Shown here: in pieces, positions 15,641 to 30,330 of the stretch | How positions within the stretch are numbered: position 1 is the first letter of the stretch | Layout of the letters: every line of letters begins with the position of its first letter | The notes under the pieces: generated by a model | The model's database searches: none | The model's input: the letters and a program-made list of their open reading frames with translations, nothing else | What the model was told of the DNA's origin: nothing | Made by a program: the position numbers and the translations under genes | Source: Eudromia elegans | Lineage: Eukaryota > Chordata > Aves > Tinamiformes > Tinamidae | Assembly: GCA_003342815.1 (NCBI GenBank) | Contig: PTEX01000054.1 | Span: forward strand, 2,452,621 to 2,516,620 | Direction of reading: 5' to 3' | Length of the DNA: 64,000 nucleotides

Positions 15641-18075
15641 TATTTTATCTCGCCGGTAATGCGCTTCCTAAGGTTCGGATCTAAAAATAAGCCATCGAAG
15701 GCAACGCGAGCCGCTTTCGAAAATACTGCATTTTTGTTGCCTGAACCGTGCCGCTAGTAAGGCTTTCTTAGCGGCTGCTCTCAAGAAACGCCCACGCAAA
15801 GCGATGAGGAATGGGGGGGAAAAGACCTTCTGTACATAAGTTTGTTGCATTGTATTAAAAAAAAGGGGGGAAAAGGCCAGCACTGGAGCTCTGCTTTGTC
15901 ACAGTCCCGTTATCAAAAAGTGGGAGAAGTTTTTTGACTCTCTAGGTGCCCAGCAGCCCCACGTCGCACGAAGCGGCTCTTTTGGGGGGCGTTTGGGGCT
16001 GCCAGCAGCAAGCAGCAGCGGCTGCGGATGCTCTAAGTGCTTTTTTTGGGAGGCTGCGTGCCTGAAAATAACCTGAAAATGTGTTTTAGAAAAAATAATA
16101 ATTACACTGTCGCTCTTGCATATTCAAACACCTCACAGCATACTTAATTAATTCATTAATTATTCCCCAGAAAATTTCAGGGGTAAATTGAAATAGCCTA
16201 GAGAGACTGAGACAAAGATTTGGTGGAATAAATGAGCGCTTGCCTCCTTCTCCCCCGTGACTCTGCTAGCCCAGGGACACACGAGCTACGGCTGCGAATC
16301 TGCTGGAAACAAGGCTCAGCAGCTCTGCAGCTCCTCGCTTTATAAAAGAAGCCTGGAAAGGGTCTTCCTGCGCAGACGGAAAGGATCTTTCCTCCGTTCA
16401 TGTTTTTAAAGCATTCTCCTGCTATTAGGGAATTTTGCATACAGGAATGAAAAACACAGAATCCCGGACTCTGCAGCCCCCAAAGCACCCAAGCAGCCCA
16501 CGTGGCTCCCTGGGATCCACGGTGAGGTCGGGTACCTCCAACTGATCCACCACCCTATGGACCCGCCACCACAGCGTGGCTCAAGGTCTCATGGCCACTG
16601 ATTTGCAATTATTTCTCCCCCAATTCTAGAACAACGACCGCTGCAAAAGACGCTCTGGTTTGGCCCCAGACCCAGAGAAGCATCTTGCTTCTAGCAGCCA
16701 AAAAAAGGCAAAGCAGGCAGGGTAAATTATTGTCTCCTTAATGAACTGCACCACAGTTCCTTTCGCTTTCAGAGAAGCAATGAAAATAAATCTTTGAGGG
16801 AAAAAAAAAGTTTCAATATTAAAAGCGGGGTATGCATAATGGGTGATACAATATTTTATAAGCTTTTGGGGAATAGTATACGCCAGCCAAAAGCAGATCT
16901 AGTGAGTTACAAGAGAAACCGCATTTCGAGGAGCTCAGAACGCTTCCATTTCACTCCTAATAGTCTAGCAATGGCTGACGACATCTGGATTTACTGCCTG
17001 CAGACCAAGCTCGACGCAAAGCAAAAGCAAAGCACCCTGACACCGAAAGCTTCATTTCTCCTATTTTGAAACTGTAAAAAGAAAAATGAAGTCACCGCTG
17101 CATTTGAAAGCACTTCAGCCACACCACCCGTTCTTTCCCCTAACAGCTCCTGGCAGCACGCAGCATTAACGGCTCACAAACCAGGGCAGCACTGGAATTC
17201 CAGCTCTTCCCGCAGGGAACAGCCCATCACTCTCCTATTTCACTCTGAACACCCCACACTGCTTCAGACACCAGGCTTGGGGATGCTCAAACCCCAGGCC
17301 CTGGAGCAACACGTTTCAAAGGGTGCTGTGGTTGTCACCCCTCAGGGATATCCTCTCTCTTTTACACTAAGTTATTCCTGCTGCTCTTCACGGCATCCTT
17401 ACCCTTACACACACCTCTGTTCTTCCTGCTGGGTCAGGAAGTGCAGCGGGGCTTGACCACCAGGCAGAACATGTTTTTTAAAGTTTTAGGAATATTTTCC
17501 TTTTAATATTTATCCCCCTTCTGACACCCACTCCGTTCACCAGGGCAGGACCTGCCTAGGATGGGTCACCCTGCTGAAAGCCTTTCTCCCAAAGCGCCCG
17601 TGCTCTGCGACCCTGACGTGCTACAGGCTCGGGCCAGGCTCCAGCTGGGCTCTTTATGCAGGGTCTTCCCAAATGATTAGCAATTACTCCAAGCACAAAC
17701 ACTCCGAGATTTAACTTTTCCAAAGCTGTTTTTAACCTTTTCACTTCAGGATAGGCTTTATGCCTCTCCTTGGCAAGGAATCACTTCTTCTTTGCGCCTT
17801 TTCACCTCCTTCCTACATTGAGAGGCAAGCAGCTCCTCCACGGGCACGCAGGGCTCCCGGGCACACTGACACCTGAGCGCACGGAGCAGCTTTCCAGACA
17901 TTCGGATATGTTGAAGTCCACATCCTCCTGCCTGGACCAGCATCAACCTCAGTGCCTCCTCTTTAATATTTTATTTTACAAACAAATGAACAAACCACAT
18001 AACATATATAAAGACAACAACTTCATAAATATTTACCCCTTCCAAAACAAGCAAAAAAATCCTCAAGTCTGTGGG

Positions 18076-18090
18076 TTTTTTTTTTTTTTT
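18076..18090. repeat. T homopolymer (15)
   Basis: Uninterrupted T run on the plus strand in the intron between exons B and C. Confidence 0.95.
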
Positions 18091-18589
18091 ATATCACCTT
18101 TAATATCACAACCATTGTCCAAATCTACTTTTAGGATAGGAGTTTTCACCCAGCTAGAAAGGGCGGCTCTGTAGAGCTGCTAGGTGGGAAGCAAGTGAGA
18201 ATTGCTGTCGTTTCTGCCCGTAGAAATACTTCCCTAACCAATTATTCTAACCTTATTCTAACCGGTTACTCATGTTAAAGGAATTTTGTCCCTGCTCGGC
18301 TAAATCAGGACTTCACTCGGTGCCGGGTGTGCAGCAGGGCAGGACTGCGGGGCTGAGCTGGGATCGCCCGCAAACCAGTGCGGGGCTGGCACCTCTGCTG
18401 GGACTCCCTGGAAACCGGAGGGAAAGGCAAGATTTCCACTCTGAACATCTAGCAGGTTATTTCTTTTGTTTGGACAGGACAGGTAAAAAAATTATGCTTT
18501 TTTTCCACTTATCCTTTTTGTTATTTTTATCCTTTCCTTAAAAAGTGGCTCCTATGAGCACACAACACACAGTGCTCTTTATCCAGCCC

Positions 18590-18930
18590 CAAATATCAGC
18601 GGAGGGCTGGGACAGTCCCCGATACCGGCCCCGCACCCCGCTCAGCGCGACGGCAGCCGGCGGCTCCGCTCCCAGCGCGGCGCATCCCGAAGGGGCTGCG
18701 GGGCTGCCGGGCGCCCGCTCGCAGCAGAGCCGCCTCCGGCCACCCAGCCCTCCAAACCTGCACGTGCCGACGCGCTGCGGTGCCGCCGCTTGCAGGGGCT
18801 CCAGCGCGTGGGACGAGGGAGCCGCGGAGCCGAGCGCGGCCGGAGCGCATCCTGCGGCCGCCCGTTCCCCAGCGTCCAGGCGGCAACCGCGAGAGCAGCT
18901 CCAGGTACGGCTCTTTGCAAGCAAACCCTC
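18590..18930. promoter_or_regulatory. Intronic CpG-island-like patch with donor-like plus-strand end
   Basis: The block is CpG-dense throughout (for example CGCGACGGCAGCCGGCGGCT and GGACGAGGGAGCCGCGGAGC) in otherwise ordinary intron DNA. Composition gives long overlapping open frames on both strands, none recognisable. On the plus strand its end reads AGCTCCAG|GTACGG at 18904-18905, a plausible splice donor, as expected for the first exon of an antisense transcript starting in the island. That is inference from one site only. Confidence 0.5.
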
Positions 18931-21033
18931 AGCAAGACTGCACAACGCAGGATCCGTGGCTCATTTTTTTAGAGGAAACTGGTGAATGAACCCCAATGAC
19001 ATTTAAATGTTGCCTCAACAGGGCACCGGCTTTTCTGTTTAAGGCAGAAGTTGCTTGTTCTTCTCCTAGACGCTCGCTGAAAACGGAGCAAATGAAAATG
19101 TGGCATCACGCAGGAACTGGGCAGTAACAGAGGCACTTTGTAAAGTGAAATTCTCTTTGAGCAGTTTCATCCCGAACCTGTTGCTTGCAATTCACTCTTG
19201 GTCTGCACATTTTTACCTTTCCTTGAACATTACAGTGAAGTTTGTTAAAACAAAAAATAAATACGGAGCCAAATGTTTAAGAAGTGAGCACTTTCTTTTT
19301 TGTCAGAAAAATAATTTTTGACGTTTTTAACATTTCATATTTCTCTCTTCTAGCTTTAGAAAAGCGGAATTATAAATAGAATATTCCTGTGGAGGAACAC
19401 TTCTATAAGCTCTGCTCCTCCAGACACTTATAAAACAGAGCTCCAACTTCACTCGAAGTGTTTGCAAGATTAAGACTCTCAAAGCCACGGGCGCTAACAC
19501 AGAACACTGAACTTTATAAAATTAGACAGAAAGAAATCCTGTACAGAAGGAAAAAAGCCTCCTCAAAACAAGGACACAACCTTTTGCTTCAAAATAAATA
19601 CATTCACATTATTTTTAAAGGTAAGTTATGACAGTCTTGTTGATTAGTGCAATTCATATAGCAGCATTCCCTTTTCTCTAGATCTCTATTGCATATTGAA
19701 AATAGGTAATTAAATGAGAAAATTAATTCCATTAATTAAAAATGTTCCGTCTCAAGCAAGACAGAATAATTTGAGTGAGAATTAAAGCTGTATAAATGTA
19801 CATAAACCACAGTACTTGCTGTGATACGTGCCTTTCTTTAGGAAGGATAAATTTTCCAGCCAAAACCAATGGCAACGCTATTTTAAAACTAATGCAAAAA
19901 TGGAGAGATATACTGAAAAGTTTATGTTATCTTTTAAGGAGAGTAACATCTGATGTATACAGGAGCATTTACTAGTAAAACACCACCCTTCCTCAAATTC
20001 TTTCCTGGTGAGTCTGAGCAAAAATTCTGCTCAAGTTAGGAAAGAAAATCATTCAACTTGGCTGAATCCATAAAGCACCGTCGCTGGAGTTTCAATACAG
20101 ATCATTTTACAGTAAAATTAAAATAGAAGCTCTTTTTAATTATATAAAGTGTGCACATTATCACTGACGAGAGGAATACACGCTTTCCTCAAGAAGCATA
20201 AAATTGGCTGCTGGGAATTAGGCATCAGCTGCAATTATTATACAGCCCTATAAAGGATATTAAGCACTGGATTAAACTGCACCCTTGCCGCGTGCCGGCG
20301 ACGCTCAGTCCTAGCCAGAGCCTTCCCCAAGCACTGCAGCTCCCTTCTCCCACCGAAAGGAAAACCTTGCAGGATTGGGGAGCTGAAAGCACACCAAGAT
20401 ATCCAAAATACCCAATGGACAGGTCGAAAGGAATGCGTGTCCCACTCTGACACAGCTCCATATGGGATAAATGAGTCCTGAGGTCTTTTTTGGAAAGGAG
20501 AGCCCTCCCTGCAAGGCTGGGAGCAGGGAAAAGCAACGAAACAACCCCCTGAGTGCAGATGTCCACCACGGCGTGACGAACACCAGGGCCGTGCCTTCCT
20601 AAGCACTGTTTCCATTTCTTGCTGTGTTTGCTGTAAACAGGGTGTATTCTTTACACCTCTACATAGGCACCAGCGCTCGGCTCCTCGATCGACACCGCTG
20701 CTGCTCCGCTTTGCAGGCCGGCGATGCTGCAAATCTCCCACGTCGCCCCCTGCACGAGGGCTTGGGAAGAAGCCCACGCCGGGTCGGCTCTGCCCTAACA
20801 TCCAATTGTGAAAATCAAACAGGCCATGAGAGATCAGCTGTGCTGACCCCCAAAGCGCAGCGGCCAGCGCGTGGACGGACCCCTATGAAAGCTCACAGGC
20901 CACGGCTGAACACACTGACACTCGTTGCTTCGGCAGCAACGCGGTCTAGGATGGGTATGGAAAAGTCTGTGCATCCCTCTAGATGTGCACGTAGTGTTCC
21001 CCAGGCTCTACTCTATTATAAACGTGAAATTTA

Positions 21034-21051
21034 AAATATATATATATATAT
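21034..21051. repeat. AT dinucleotide run
   Basis: Eighteen bases of A/T, mostly alternating, in the intron between exons B and C. Confidence 0.9.
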
Positions 21052-21938
21052 GCTAGCGCTGCCTGGGCATCAGAAAAATGTTGACCTGAGAGGCAGCTAA
21101 GCTGTAAGCAAAGCATTAAAAAAGCCTCTTGAGTTGAAATGTGCATGGAAAGCTCTTTTTAAAACAAGTACAAGCTCACATGCACTTTGTAACAAGGACT
21201 TAAAAGCCCTCAGAGTACTAATTACACCTCAAATGCTCTTTTGAGATAAGTATTTTGAATATGCATATATTGAGAGATACTAAAGACTTTTTATAAAAGA
21301 ATAAAATCATACACAGACATTGCCAGGTGTCTGCTGCTCAAGCAGGGCAGGAGTTCGAAATGAAGACTTGGATTTCTAGCTCGCAACCATCTTTGGGCGA
21401 TGCTGCAAAAGGAAACTTCTCTCCAGAAAAAAAAATGTAAAAAAACATATGAGAAGAAAAACAACTCCCCAAAATGTAAAAAGAAATGACCTGGAACCTC
21501 ATGATGCTGAACGTAAAGACAAGTTTAAACTCAGACATGAAGGCCTTTGTTTGAAACATGTGATCACGCTGACTCCAAACAGAATGGAAATCTGGCAGTG
21601 ATCTATCTATCCAGCAGTATCCAGAATCCTTCTCTTTTCCACAACCGAATGGCAACAGAGCACCTGGGTTTGTAAGTAACTACTGAGACCTATTTTTTAC
21701 GTGAAGATAGGAAAAACTTTCTCTGTCCTTTAAAAGTACAAAGATGAAACCTCACAAAACTTCCAGATCCATCTTTTTTCTCAAAGAACTGCCAATCTTC
21801 TCACAAATAAATCATGCAGATTCATACATATTTTATGTATATATATATTTAACATATAATCAAACATAAAACAATTTACACAGAAATGAAAATCTATGAA
21901 CAGTTTTAAGAGGTGTCATGAAATGTTTCTTCCTGTTA

Positions 21939-22145
<207 letters not shown>

Positions 22146-25100
22146 CTAAAACGGGAGATGAGAAAAGAAGGTTTTAGACCTGACCCAATAAAAGTCTCAT
22201 ACTTACAGCTATAAAAATAAATGACTGCATTTCATGTGCACGCTGTATTTCCAATACATACACATTTCCTATAAAATCAGTTACTATCTAAAAAGGAGGC
22301 CCGAGTTCCCCACACACAGCTCGTATAAAAGCAGCCATCTCAGAACACGGCTGGCGTGCAGGTACCAGATGCAGTTTGAAGTCCTGTTTCGGCACAATGA
22401 CAAGGATCAGTATTTTTAGGAACGCTGCTGTCTGCTGTGTTATGACGTCTTAATTTCAGTCTTTATAAAGGGCACAGCTATTTGCAAGACAGGTTTTCTC
22501 CTCAATAACTTCTACCTGAAGAGCAGTTTTCTAGCAAAACTTGGGCCCTAAGGGCTAAACTGCCCCTACAGACAGACCCTTCTGGCCAGATGGCTCAATC
22601 TGTGACAACCTAATGCAGGACACTGTGTTCATGTGTGGGCAATGAGCAGCCTCGTACCGCTTCTTGAAACACCGCTGGTCAAGGGAGGACAACTTTATAG
22701 CTTACAGTCCTGGCAAAATCCTCCAACAGAGGTTAGAAACTAGAAGTACAGAGCTCACTGTTCCCATATTTTAATAAAAGCAAAGGTGGATCTGCAGAGC
22801 AGGGATGCAAAGGCCTGATACCGATTCCTCCATGCACCTGCAAAGCGGCAGCGTCATGAACCCATGGAAAGGTGCGTGTGCCGACGTGGGGGAAAGGAGG
22901 ACAGTCCCATCCAAGAAACGTCCTTGACCTCCTGAACCGCGGTATTGATCAGGCAGCTAAGCCAGAAACAAGGGCTGGGGCTGGCGGTGGCTGCAGTGCG
23001 GGGAAGTACCCGAGGGCGAGGGGAGAAGCGCTGGAGGGCAGCGGGGAAGCGGCCCAGGAGGGGACGGAGAGGCAGCAGGGAGCCGCGGGGTCACATTCGG
23101 TGCCACTTGTGTTTACTTGCTATGAAAGCCACTTGGCCAAGGGATGGATTTGGGGCAAAAAAAGCCGACGTTGTGGATGATTAAAATAATGGAGGGAGTC
23201 AGACGTAAAGGGCACGGGAGCAGCGCGCGGAACCGCCACGTGACTCTTACAGATTAGTCTTATGGCTGGTAAGTGACTTGTAGAGATCATTACGGAGGGG
23301 ATTAAGGCCAGAAAACCAAAGGACAAGGACAATCGCAGAAATTGCAGGGAAGCACAAGGCACAACGTATTGCCCGAGCACAGGCTCGCGTGGAGGGGTCA
23401 AGGAGGGAAATAAGGACACCCAAAGCATCTGCACAATGTTTGGCAGCAGCCAGGCAATCCCGAGCGATGCGGAGCGCACAGTTATTTTAACACAAAGCAA
23501 GCCTGTATTTCGAGAAACAACCCAAATTCCTATTTCACTGCCATCCCCCAAGCCTGCATTAATGTGTGGAGCTCAGTGGAGGCGCAGAAAATGTCACGGA
23601 AACATGGCCTAGTTGTAAGTTATTCTTATCGGTAAAAAAAGAAAAGGGTATTGGGAAGATGATAAGCAAGCTGCAGAGGGGGAAATGACCGAGGATGCGG
23701 AGAGCAGATATAAATTCTGCAGGAATCCTGGCCGCCCTCGTCCCTCCCAGCTCTCCCAGGAAGGCTGCGGAGGAGGCCCTGGGGTCTTGCGGGACAAGAG
23801 TTGCAGGGCGGGTGACGGATGGTTGCAAACAGCCCCGTTATTAATTTGCAGGCAAACAATCACAGATGGAGTGATGCTCATTAGGAAATGGGCACGCAAG
23901 CAACACCGTTGGAGCGTTCTCACACGACAACTATTTGCAACGGGAGCAGGGAGCAAAGTGCCAAAGCCAGGGGATCCCAGGACAGGGTAAATCACCCTTC
24001 CAGAGCATCCTGCCACATTTCTGCATGGACAAGATTAGAAGGGGCAACTTCAGCCATTCCGATATTTCACGAGTGCATAAAACCAGACTTTGAAGGCCAA
24101 GCCTGTCGGATGTTAGGCTTCTAGATGTGAACATTCTCATATACAATCTCCTCCTGCTACTCGGCGTAGCACAGCCAAATTGGAATTACTATTATTAAAT
24201 ATAATTAGCATTAAAGAACGGATTCTGTACTGTATTTTGAAAAATCCACTTGCCTCTTCTATGAAAACCATTGCATTTAAACTAATTTGGCTTCCATTTC
24301 TATGAAATAACTGAATGGATTCATTTTCCTATCACAGTTTTTCACATTTTTAATAAAGGCCATTTGTACTCGTGTTCTCCCTAACTATCACAAAAGGTTT
24401 GGTTTATTCACTCCCCACCCGCTATGTAATGACTGAAGGGTAAAGCAGAATTTAAACAACATATAGCAAGGAGATCAGAGACGTTCTGACAAAGGTGGTT
24501 CATAAATCACAGCAACATTCCCACATTCTTTTTCCTAAATTCGGAACCAGAATCCCAAACAACTCCATCAGGCAGCAAGATTTTTTACGCTGAAGTAGTT
24601 TAACAAGAATCAATCAAACTGCCTGGCTTACAGTTCTATTTAAAATAAGCACCACAACTATTTTAGATTTTAAAGGGGAAAAAGAAGCACCATGACAATT
24701 CCAACTGGAGTGAGAAATAATTAAGTATGGCAGCTTCCAACTATGTTGGGAAATAAGGATATATTGGGGAAAGAAAAGGACATGAAAAGAGCAAAATACA
24801 AATTAAGTGCAGACAGAGGGAACAAAGCACTGAAATGGCATGAAAATAACTTGGAAGTTCACTGAAATTTTTCAGCGCGCAGCTCGGGAGCCAGACAGCA
24901 CCAGTTGCAATTAGGTCACGTTAGAGCACTCCGTTTTAAAACTCTTGCTGAACATTTTGACTAAGTTCTAAAAACAGGAGGAATCCGGAAAAAAGTCAAC
25001 TCATAATTACACAAATGTAGTCTTGACCTGAGCTTAGCTCCAAATCTTAATTTATCTAAAGGAAGGCCCCATTATGTCTTCTCTGACTAGCAAGAAACAA

Positions 25101-25256
25101 GAGTGACCTCCGGATTCTGCGCCACCCCCATAAACATATGTTCACTTTTAAGTTTTGGTGTGCTATTTATCTTGATAAGGGCACTGGAGCTCTATTGAGA
25201 CAGCAGAGAGGAGACACGAGGAATCAGTCTTCAGCTTGAAAATACCACCGGGGCAA

Positions 25257-25312
25257 CAGAATCAGAATCATTATGGTTGGAAAAGACCTTTGAGAGCATC
25301 AAGTCCAACTGT
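25257..25312 (-). mobile_element. CR1 LINE 3' tail fragment
   Basis: The plus strand reads AATCAGAATCATTATGGTTG then GAAAAGACCTTTGAGAGCATCAAGTCCAAC. This is the reverse complement of the conserved 3' end of avian CR1 retrotransposons, including the degenerate ATTCT-type terminal repeats at its left edge. The copy is extremely 5'-truncated (about 56 bases), as is common for CR1. It lies in the same orientation as CUX1. It is a main reason for calling the host a bird. Confidence 0.85.
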
Positions 25313-28300
25313 AAAGGCACCTGAAATAAGACTTATGTGAGGCGCCGTCCTCCCTTTAGCCACCTTATTTTTCCAGGCCAAATGCTTTCTTTACTTGATG
25401 AGATCAGTGTTTTTGCCCCTGCACATGGGTAAACGTAATAAATCTGGACACTTATGTCAGTGAAGGTGTTGAATGTGGCTTTGTACGACTGCTGCCTCGC
25501 TCCGTTTTAGCAACGTGCAGCCAAATTCAGAAAGATATAAGTAAAAACGATTGCTTTCGTTGGGAATCCGCTATTCTTCTTTATGCACGGGAAAAGATCA
25601 GCGTTAGGGACTGATGTCTCCTGTGCCACAACTCTCCTGCGCTCGGGAGCCGCAGAGGAGGTATGAGCACAAACCCAGGCTGCAGGGTCACGGCCACAGA
25701 GAGAAGGCTGCACGACTGTATTCCAGCACTTAGAGACGAAACAGGAAGATAAAACTTTTAGCAGGGAAGCAGCTGGAATTGCCAGATTCTAGTGCATTTT
25801 GCATTGCCACTTCAGTCCCTGAAACTTGCAGATATTGATGCATTGACACATTACAGAGAATGAAAGAAGCACACGGCTACAATGGGGTATTTATGCAGAC
25901 TGGGATCATACTGCATTGCTGTGAAGAGCCTAAAAACAAGAGGAAAACACAGTATACCCAATATACCCAGCACACGAGTGGCGAAGTTGGTGCATTTGAA
26001 CAGCTCCACAACATCCCCTACACGTGGATATCAGAGCACACACACGGTATGTGCACAGTGCTCACTTCCCTGCCCTGACTGCCCTTTAACACCAGCAGAC
26101 AGCTATACAGAAATACAATAAAAATACATAGCTCATCAGGCCACTTGGAATTTTTTTTCACAGCTGACAGAACCAGGAACAAAAATACTATTTTGTTTTT
26201 CTCTTTGCTGCAATTAAAAGGTTTTTTTAAAAAAAGAGGAGGGAGGGAAGATTCTGGTGCAGCTGCTTAAAGCATATGGTGTGTATTTTAGCTGTGCTAT
26301 AAATTCTTTAGCAAATGTGAGGACGTTACGGTGGGTATGGGAGCAAGCTGTGCGAGAACCTGCTGGGCGCGGGGCCAGGGCCGGGGTACCTGCGCGGGCT
26401 GCTCCTCCACCAGTCCCCGTGCAGAGGAATCTGGCAGCAGCTCGGGTGCGCAAGGGGAGCCAACAGGGCTGCAGCTCCCGGCCGTGTGTGTTTGCTCTCA
26501 CCAGGGGATGCCAACCCCGGGAGGAAAGCAGCAGCAGCCCCTGCTAGAGCAGAGCAGCAGCCGGCCCTGGGTAATTTCACTTCCAGTTTCTCAGCGGGAG
26601 CAGCAGCTACGCAGTTAAGTGAGCGGGTGCCTTCACCCACCACCCGCCTCTCCTCCCACCTCAGCAAGAAACAGGAACCTGCAATTGCTTTTCTTTGTCT
26701 CACCCATGACCAGAAGTTTGTGTTTGTGTTTTAAAAATCAGGGCAGAGGAATCCTTGCAGGAATCGGCTCATTAGCAGCCTTGGTGCGTAACCCACCTGC
26801 ATGCAAACCCTCAACGCAATCTCCTGCTCATATTTTACACTGAGCGACCCCCTTACAAATCACTGCTGCTCTGGCACAGCGCAACGAGGCCAGACACCAG
26901 CTTATGAAGAGCCCTGCAGTAATTTTGGAATAAACAGAGCAAAAACTCAGCACTTGGTGGAGCAGGGGCTGGATCAGGCCGGTCAGCCAAATGCTGGCCC
27001 TGTGCAAGCCTCCCATGGCCAGTACTTCAGCATCCATCAAGTTCTCCTTTCTGAAAGGATGTGAAGACACTTGCTGCTTTGCTAACTGAAACGCTGCTGC
27101 CTAACTGAATTTTGCATAAATAGTTTCCCCCCACTGTTAGCATTTCACCCAAACGGGTGTCAGCAGTATAGCGGCCCTTAATATAGACAGCCTACCAGCT
27201 GCCAACAGAGATTTCAGCACCCTGTCACTTACATAACATTAACAGGGCTCGAGCTGAATCCCCCCCTTAAGTTATCCCAGGGAAACTGCCATCTCCGGAG
27301 GGATGCGCAGTGCCAGGCGGGATGAAGGAGCGACAGTTTCAGGTGGGTACATGGTGCCATTCTCCCTTTGGACTGGTATGTGTGATGCTAAAGACCCTTT
27401 TCCCTATAGCCTGGGCAGGCAGCAGTGGAGCAGTACCCTAGGATTAAACATTACCCTTTGCCCAGGGATGTTTTCTCCCTGTTGCACAGCCCAGCGCTGG
27501 CAGCAGCATTGTTCTCACTCATTAAGGAGAGCGCGTCTGCCCTCAACGTGCTCAAGTATATTTAAATCACCTTGCGGAGCAAAGATGTTGTTTCAACTGC
27601 AATCAAGCCCGCCAAAAATAAATAAATAAGTGTTTACATACTTGTGTAAACAGAGAAACGGAGCGGCGCGGGAACGCCGCTATCCCAAAGGCCCAGGAGC
27701 TGCACGGTCCCACCAGCATCCCAAAGCAAAAATCAACCCCAAGCCCAAAACGGTCTCCGTGTTCCTGCAGCGCCAAGGACGTAACTCAATATCCCCACCT
27801 GCCGAGCGGGCATTAAGAGACGGCAATTATCCCTAAAAACACTGCCTTTACTCCCCGTTGTTCCACGGAGTGCTCTAAGAGGGCTCGTCCTGCCAAGCTG
27901 CAGAGCTCTGGGCCCGCAGTGGCAAGAGGAAGGCTCCGCATTTTGATGTGTGCTGTTGACTTCCCCAACACAGAGCAATTTGTAATGGCTTCGCCACGCC
28001 GTTGTTTTCAAAGCTCCTGCTACATCACAAGCATTTATTTCTGACCACAAAATTACATTTATTCAACAGAAAGCAGCTCAGGGTCTTTAAGAGGTTAACT
28101 TCTGGAGTGCTTGGCTGCTCTCCAGCCTCTGTACTAGAATCAGCGCTAACGCAACAGCGCACAACAGCACCCAGGCTAGCCGTGATTAATAGAGTGCTGA
28201 ATACGCTGCTTTCCACATACACACACTTTTCATTCCCTTGCTTCCATAGATCATGGACTTATCCTCAAAATATCTGACTGAAATTGAATTTGGCTTCTCT

Positions 28301-30330
28301 CTCAACCGTTCATTTCCTATGTTATGCAAGGTTATATCCTTTTCTGCATGAGCAGAACCAAACCAGCTGCAGCTTTTGAGAAGAAAATGTGTTTCCAATT
28401 ATGAGGCTGGCCTGAATATTGAACCACAGTTCTACTGCTCCTCTAATTGAGCCATCATGGAGCGAACCTACAGGAAAGAAATTGTATTAATTAGGTTTGT
28501 AAATTTAACATAAGGAAATTAAAGGTGGGGGGGAGAAGACAGATGAAGATCAGCTCAGGAACGCTCCTTCAAAGCGTGCAAGGCAAGCATGTTTTCAGTT
28601 CTTTAGGCACGCACATTATCAAAGTGCTCTTTCAAAGCCATGATTAGGAGCCGCGGCACACCAGTCAGGTCTCCAGCTTCTGTTGCCCGCATATGGAAAA
28701 TTATTAAATTACTCTCGCGACCAAATTAATAGCTTAAAGAGCAGTGCAGCTAAGCGGGGAGCCAAGGCGGTCTCCTCGGAAGGGCAGCAGCCTCCAAAGG
28801 ACTTGCTCTGCGAGGAGCAAAGCCGAAAAGGCTGTTGCAGGACCGGGCGCAGCGCCGTGATCGGGAGCATCCGCCTTGGAGGACTCTCCCAGCGCGGGAT
28901 TCCTGCGCTGCCATTGGGCAGTGCTCTTAAGCCACATGAAAAGAATGCTAATGACCTCAGGAAATCCTTTCCCAGCCTTAAAATATCTATTTGATGACTT
29001 CACCAATACGGATGCGGACACTCGGTTTCCAACTTACGTTCTCGGGCTGTGCTACTTGACGGAACTCAAAGCCTGTTGTTCCTCTGATTTCAGGTGCAAA
29101 CACCCATGCACCCGGGCAGACACGTAACGCACCGCGGTCCGCCGTGCTCGAGGGTCACCTAGATGGCTGTGTGAAGAGGGCTGCCTTGCTAACCTGGAAA
29201 TTCTACGCAATCATTTGAACGCTCAAATGATAAAGCTCTTTAGCCTCTACTGAACCTGCTGCTGTGTACTTAGCAGAGGATACCCTGAGCCCAGCACTAA
29301 GATGATGCATCCTCTGGTTAACTATAAGCAAACAAATATGCAATTGAAGAAAGAAACAACAGGAATTCTACATTTCTTAAATTACTTACTTTGTTTTGCC
29401 CAGAATAGCCTATTTACATCAGCCAAGATTTAAATCTTCCAGGAAAGGTAGAAAAGCTACCCGCAAAAATCGAAAGGTCAACGCTATCCCTTTGAACCAG
29501 ACACAACATTCTGTTCACTTCAAAAAACTGCACTCAAATTTCCATTATAATCTTAAAGAGGGAACAAGTATGATAATAAGATGATACCACAATGATGAAT
29601 TAATAGTATCTCAAATGCACTCTGAATGAATTTTAAAATTTGTAGCACGCTGAATTCCATTTCACAGCGCTTTAGCTTTAACTGCCACCAGAAAAAAAAG
29701 CACACTTACTCAAACCTTCCAAATTTATAAAAAAAGTTATTTCCAGCTACTAGTGGCAACTGAGTATTTGATAACTGAAACAGTTTTCCTCTGCAATTTC
29801 TTTTAATTGAGATAAATATCTACACTCTGGTTTGAGGTTTTTATTTACAAGTCCATATTATAAAAAGCCGTAGTACAAAGGAGGAAAAGAAAGGTGATTT
29901 ATTAAAATTCAAGACCAAACTGAGAAGATCCAGCTAACTGAAGTGACCCATGGATTCACTTAAGAAAAGGGAACTAAGCACATGTTTACCAGCCACGTCC
30001 CCCAAGTCATGCAAGGGAGGATACTTAAACACGCAGGCTCAAGTCAGCCCCTCTCCAAGTCATGCCAGGCTCACCAAGGGCTCAGCTCAAGGACACTTTA
30101 AGCCAACCTAACCTGGCATGGCCACGAGCTCCTGTCCTTGGCTTTGTGCCCCCAGCCACAGCCCTGCCTGTGGGCAGCTGGGTTGGGAAAAAAGAGGGAA
30201 AACCTTCCAAATGTTGAACGTTGTGCTCCCATCAGGAAACAGGGAAAGGAGCAGCAGGGGCGGAGGGAGGAAAGTAGGGGCAGATGTCGAGTGTGGATGG
30301 TGGGTGTAGGGTGGGCATAGCGGGGGTGTC

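Noticed and set aside
18545-18985. Five overlapping 60-146-residue frames on both strands at 18.5-19.0 kb
   Set aside because: Stop codons are rare in CpG-rich sequence; none of the translations has a recognisable domain.
20238-20801. 187-residue minus-strand open frame
   Set aside because: Three overlapping frames on both strands are open here. No motif or splice context supports coding.
20920-20945. Possible U6-like start (GCTTCGGCAGCA)
   Set aside because: Only the first dozen bases resemble U6 snRNA; the conserved ACAGAGA-type interior and T-run are missing.
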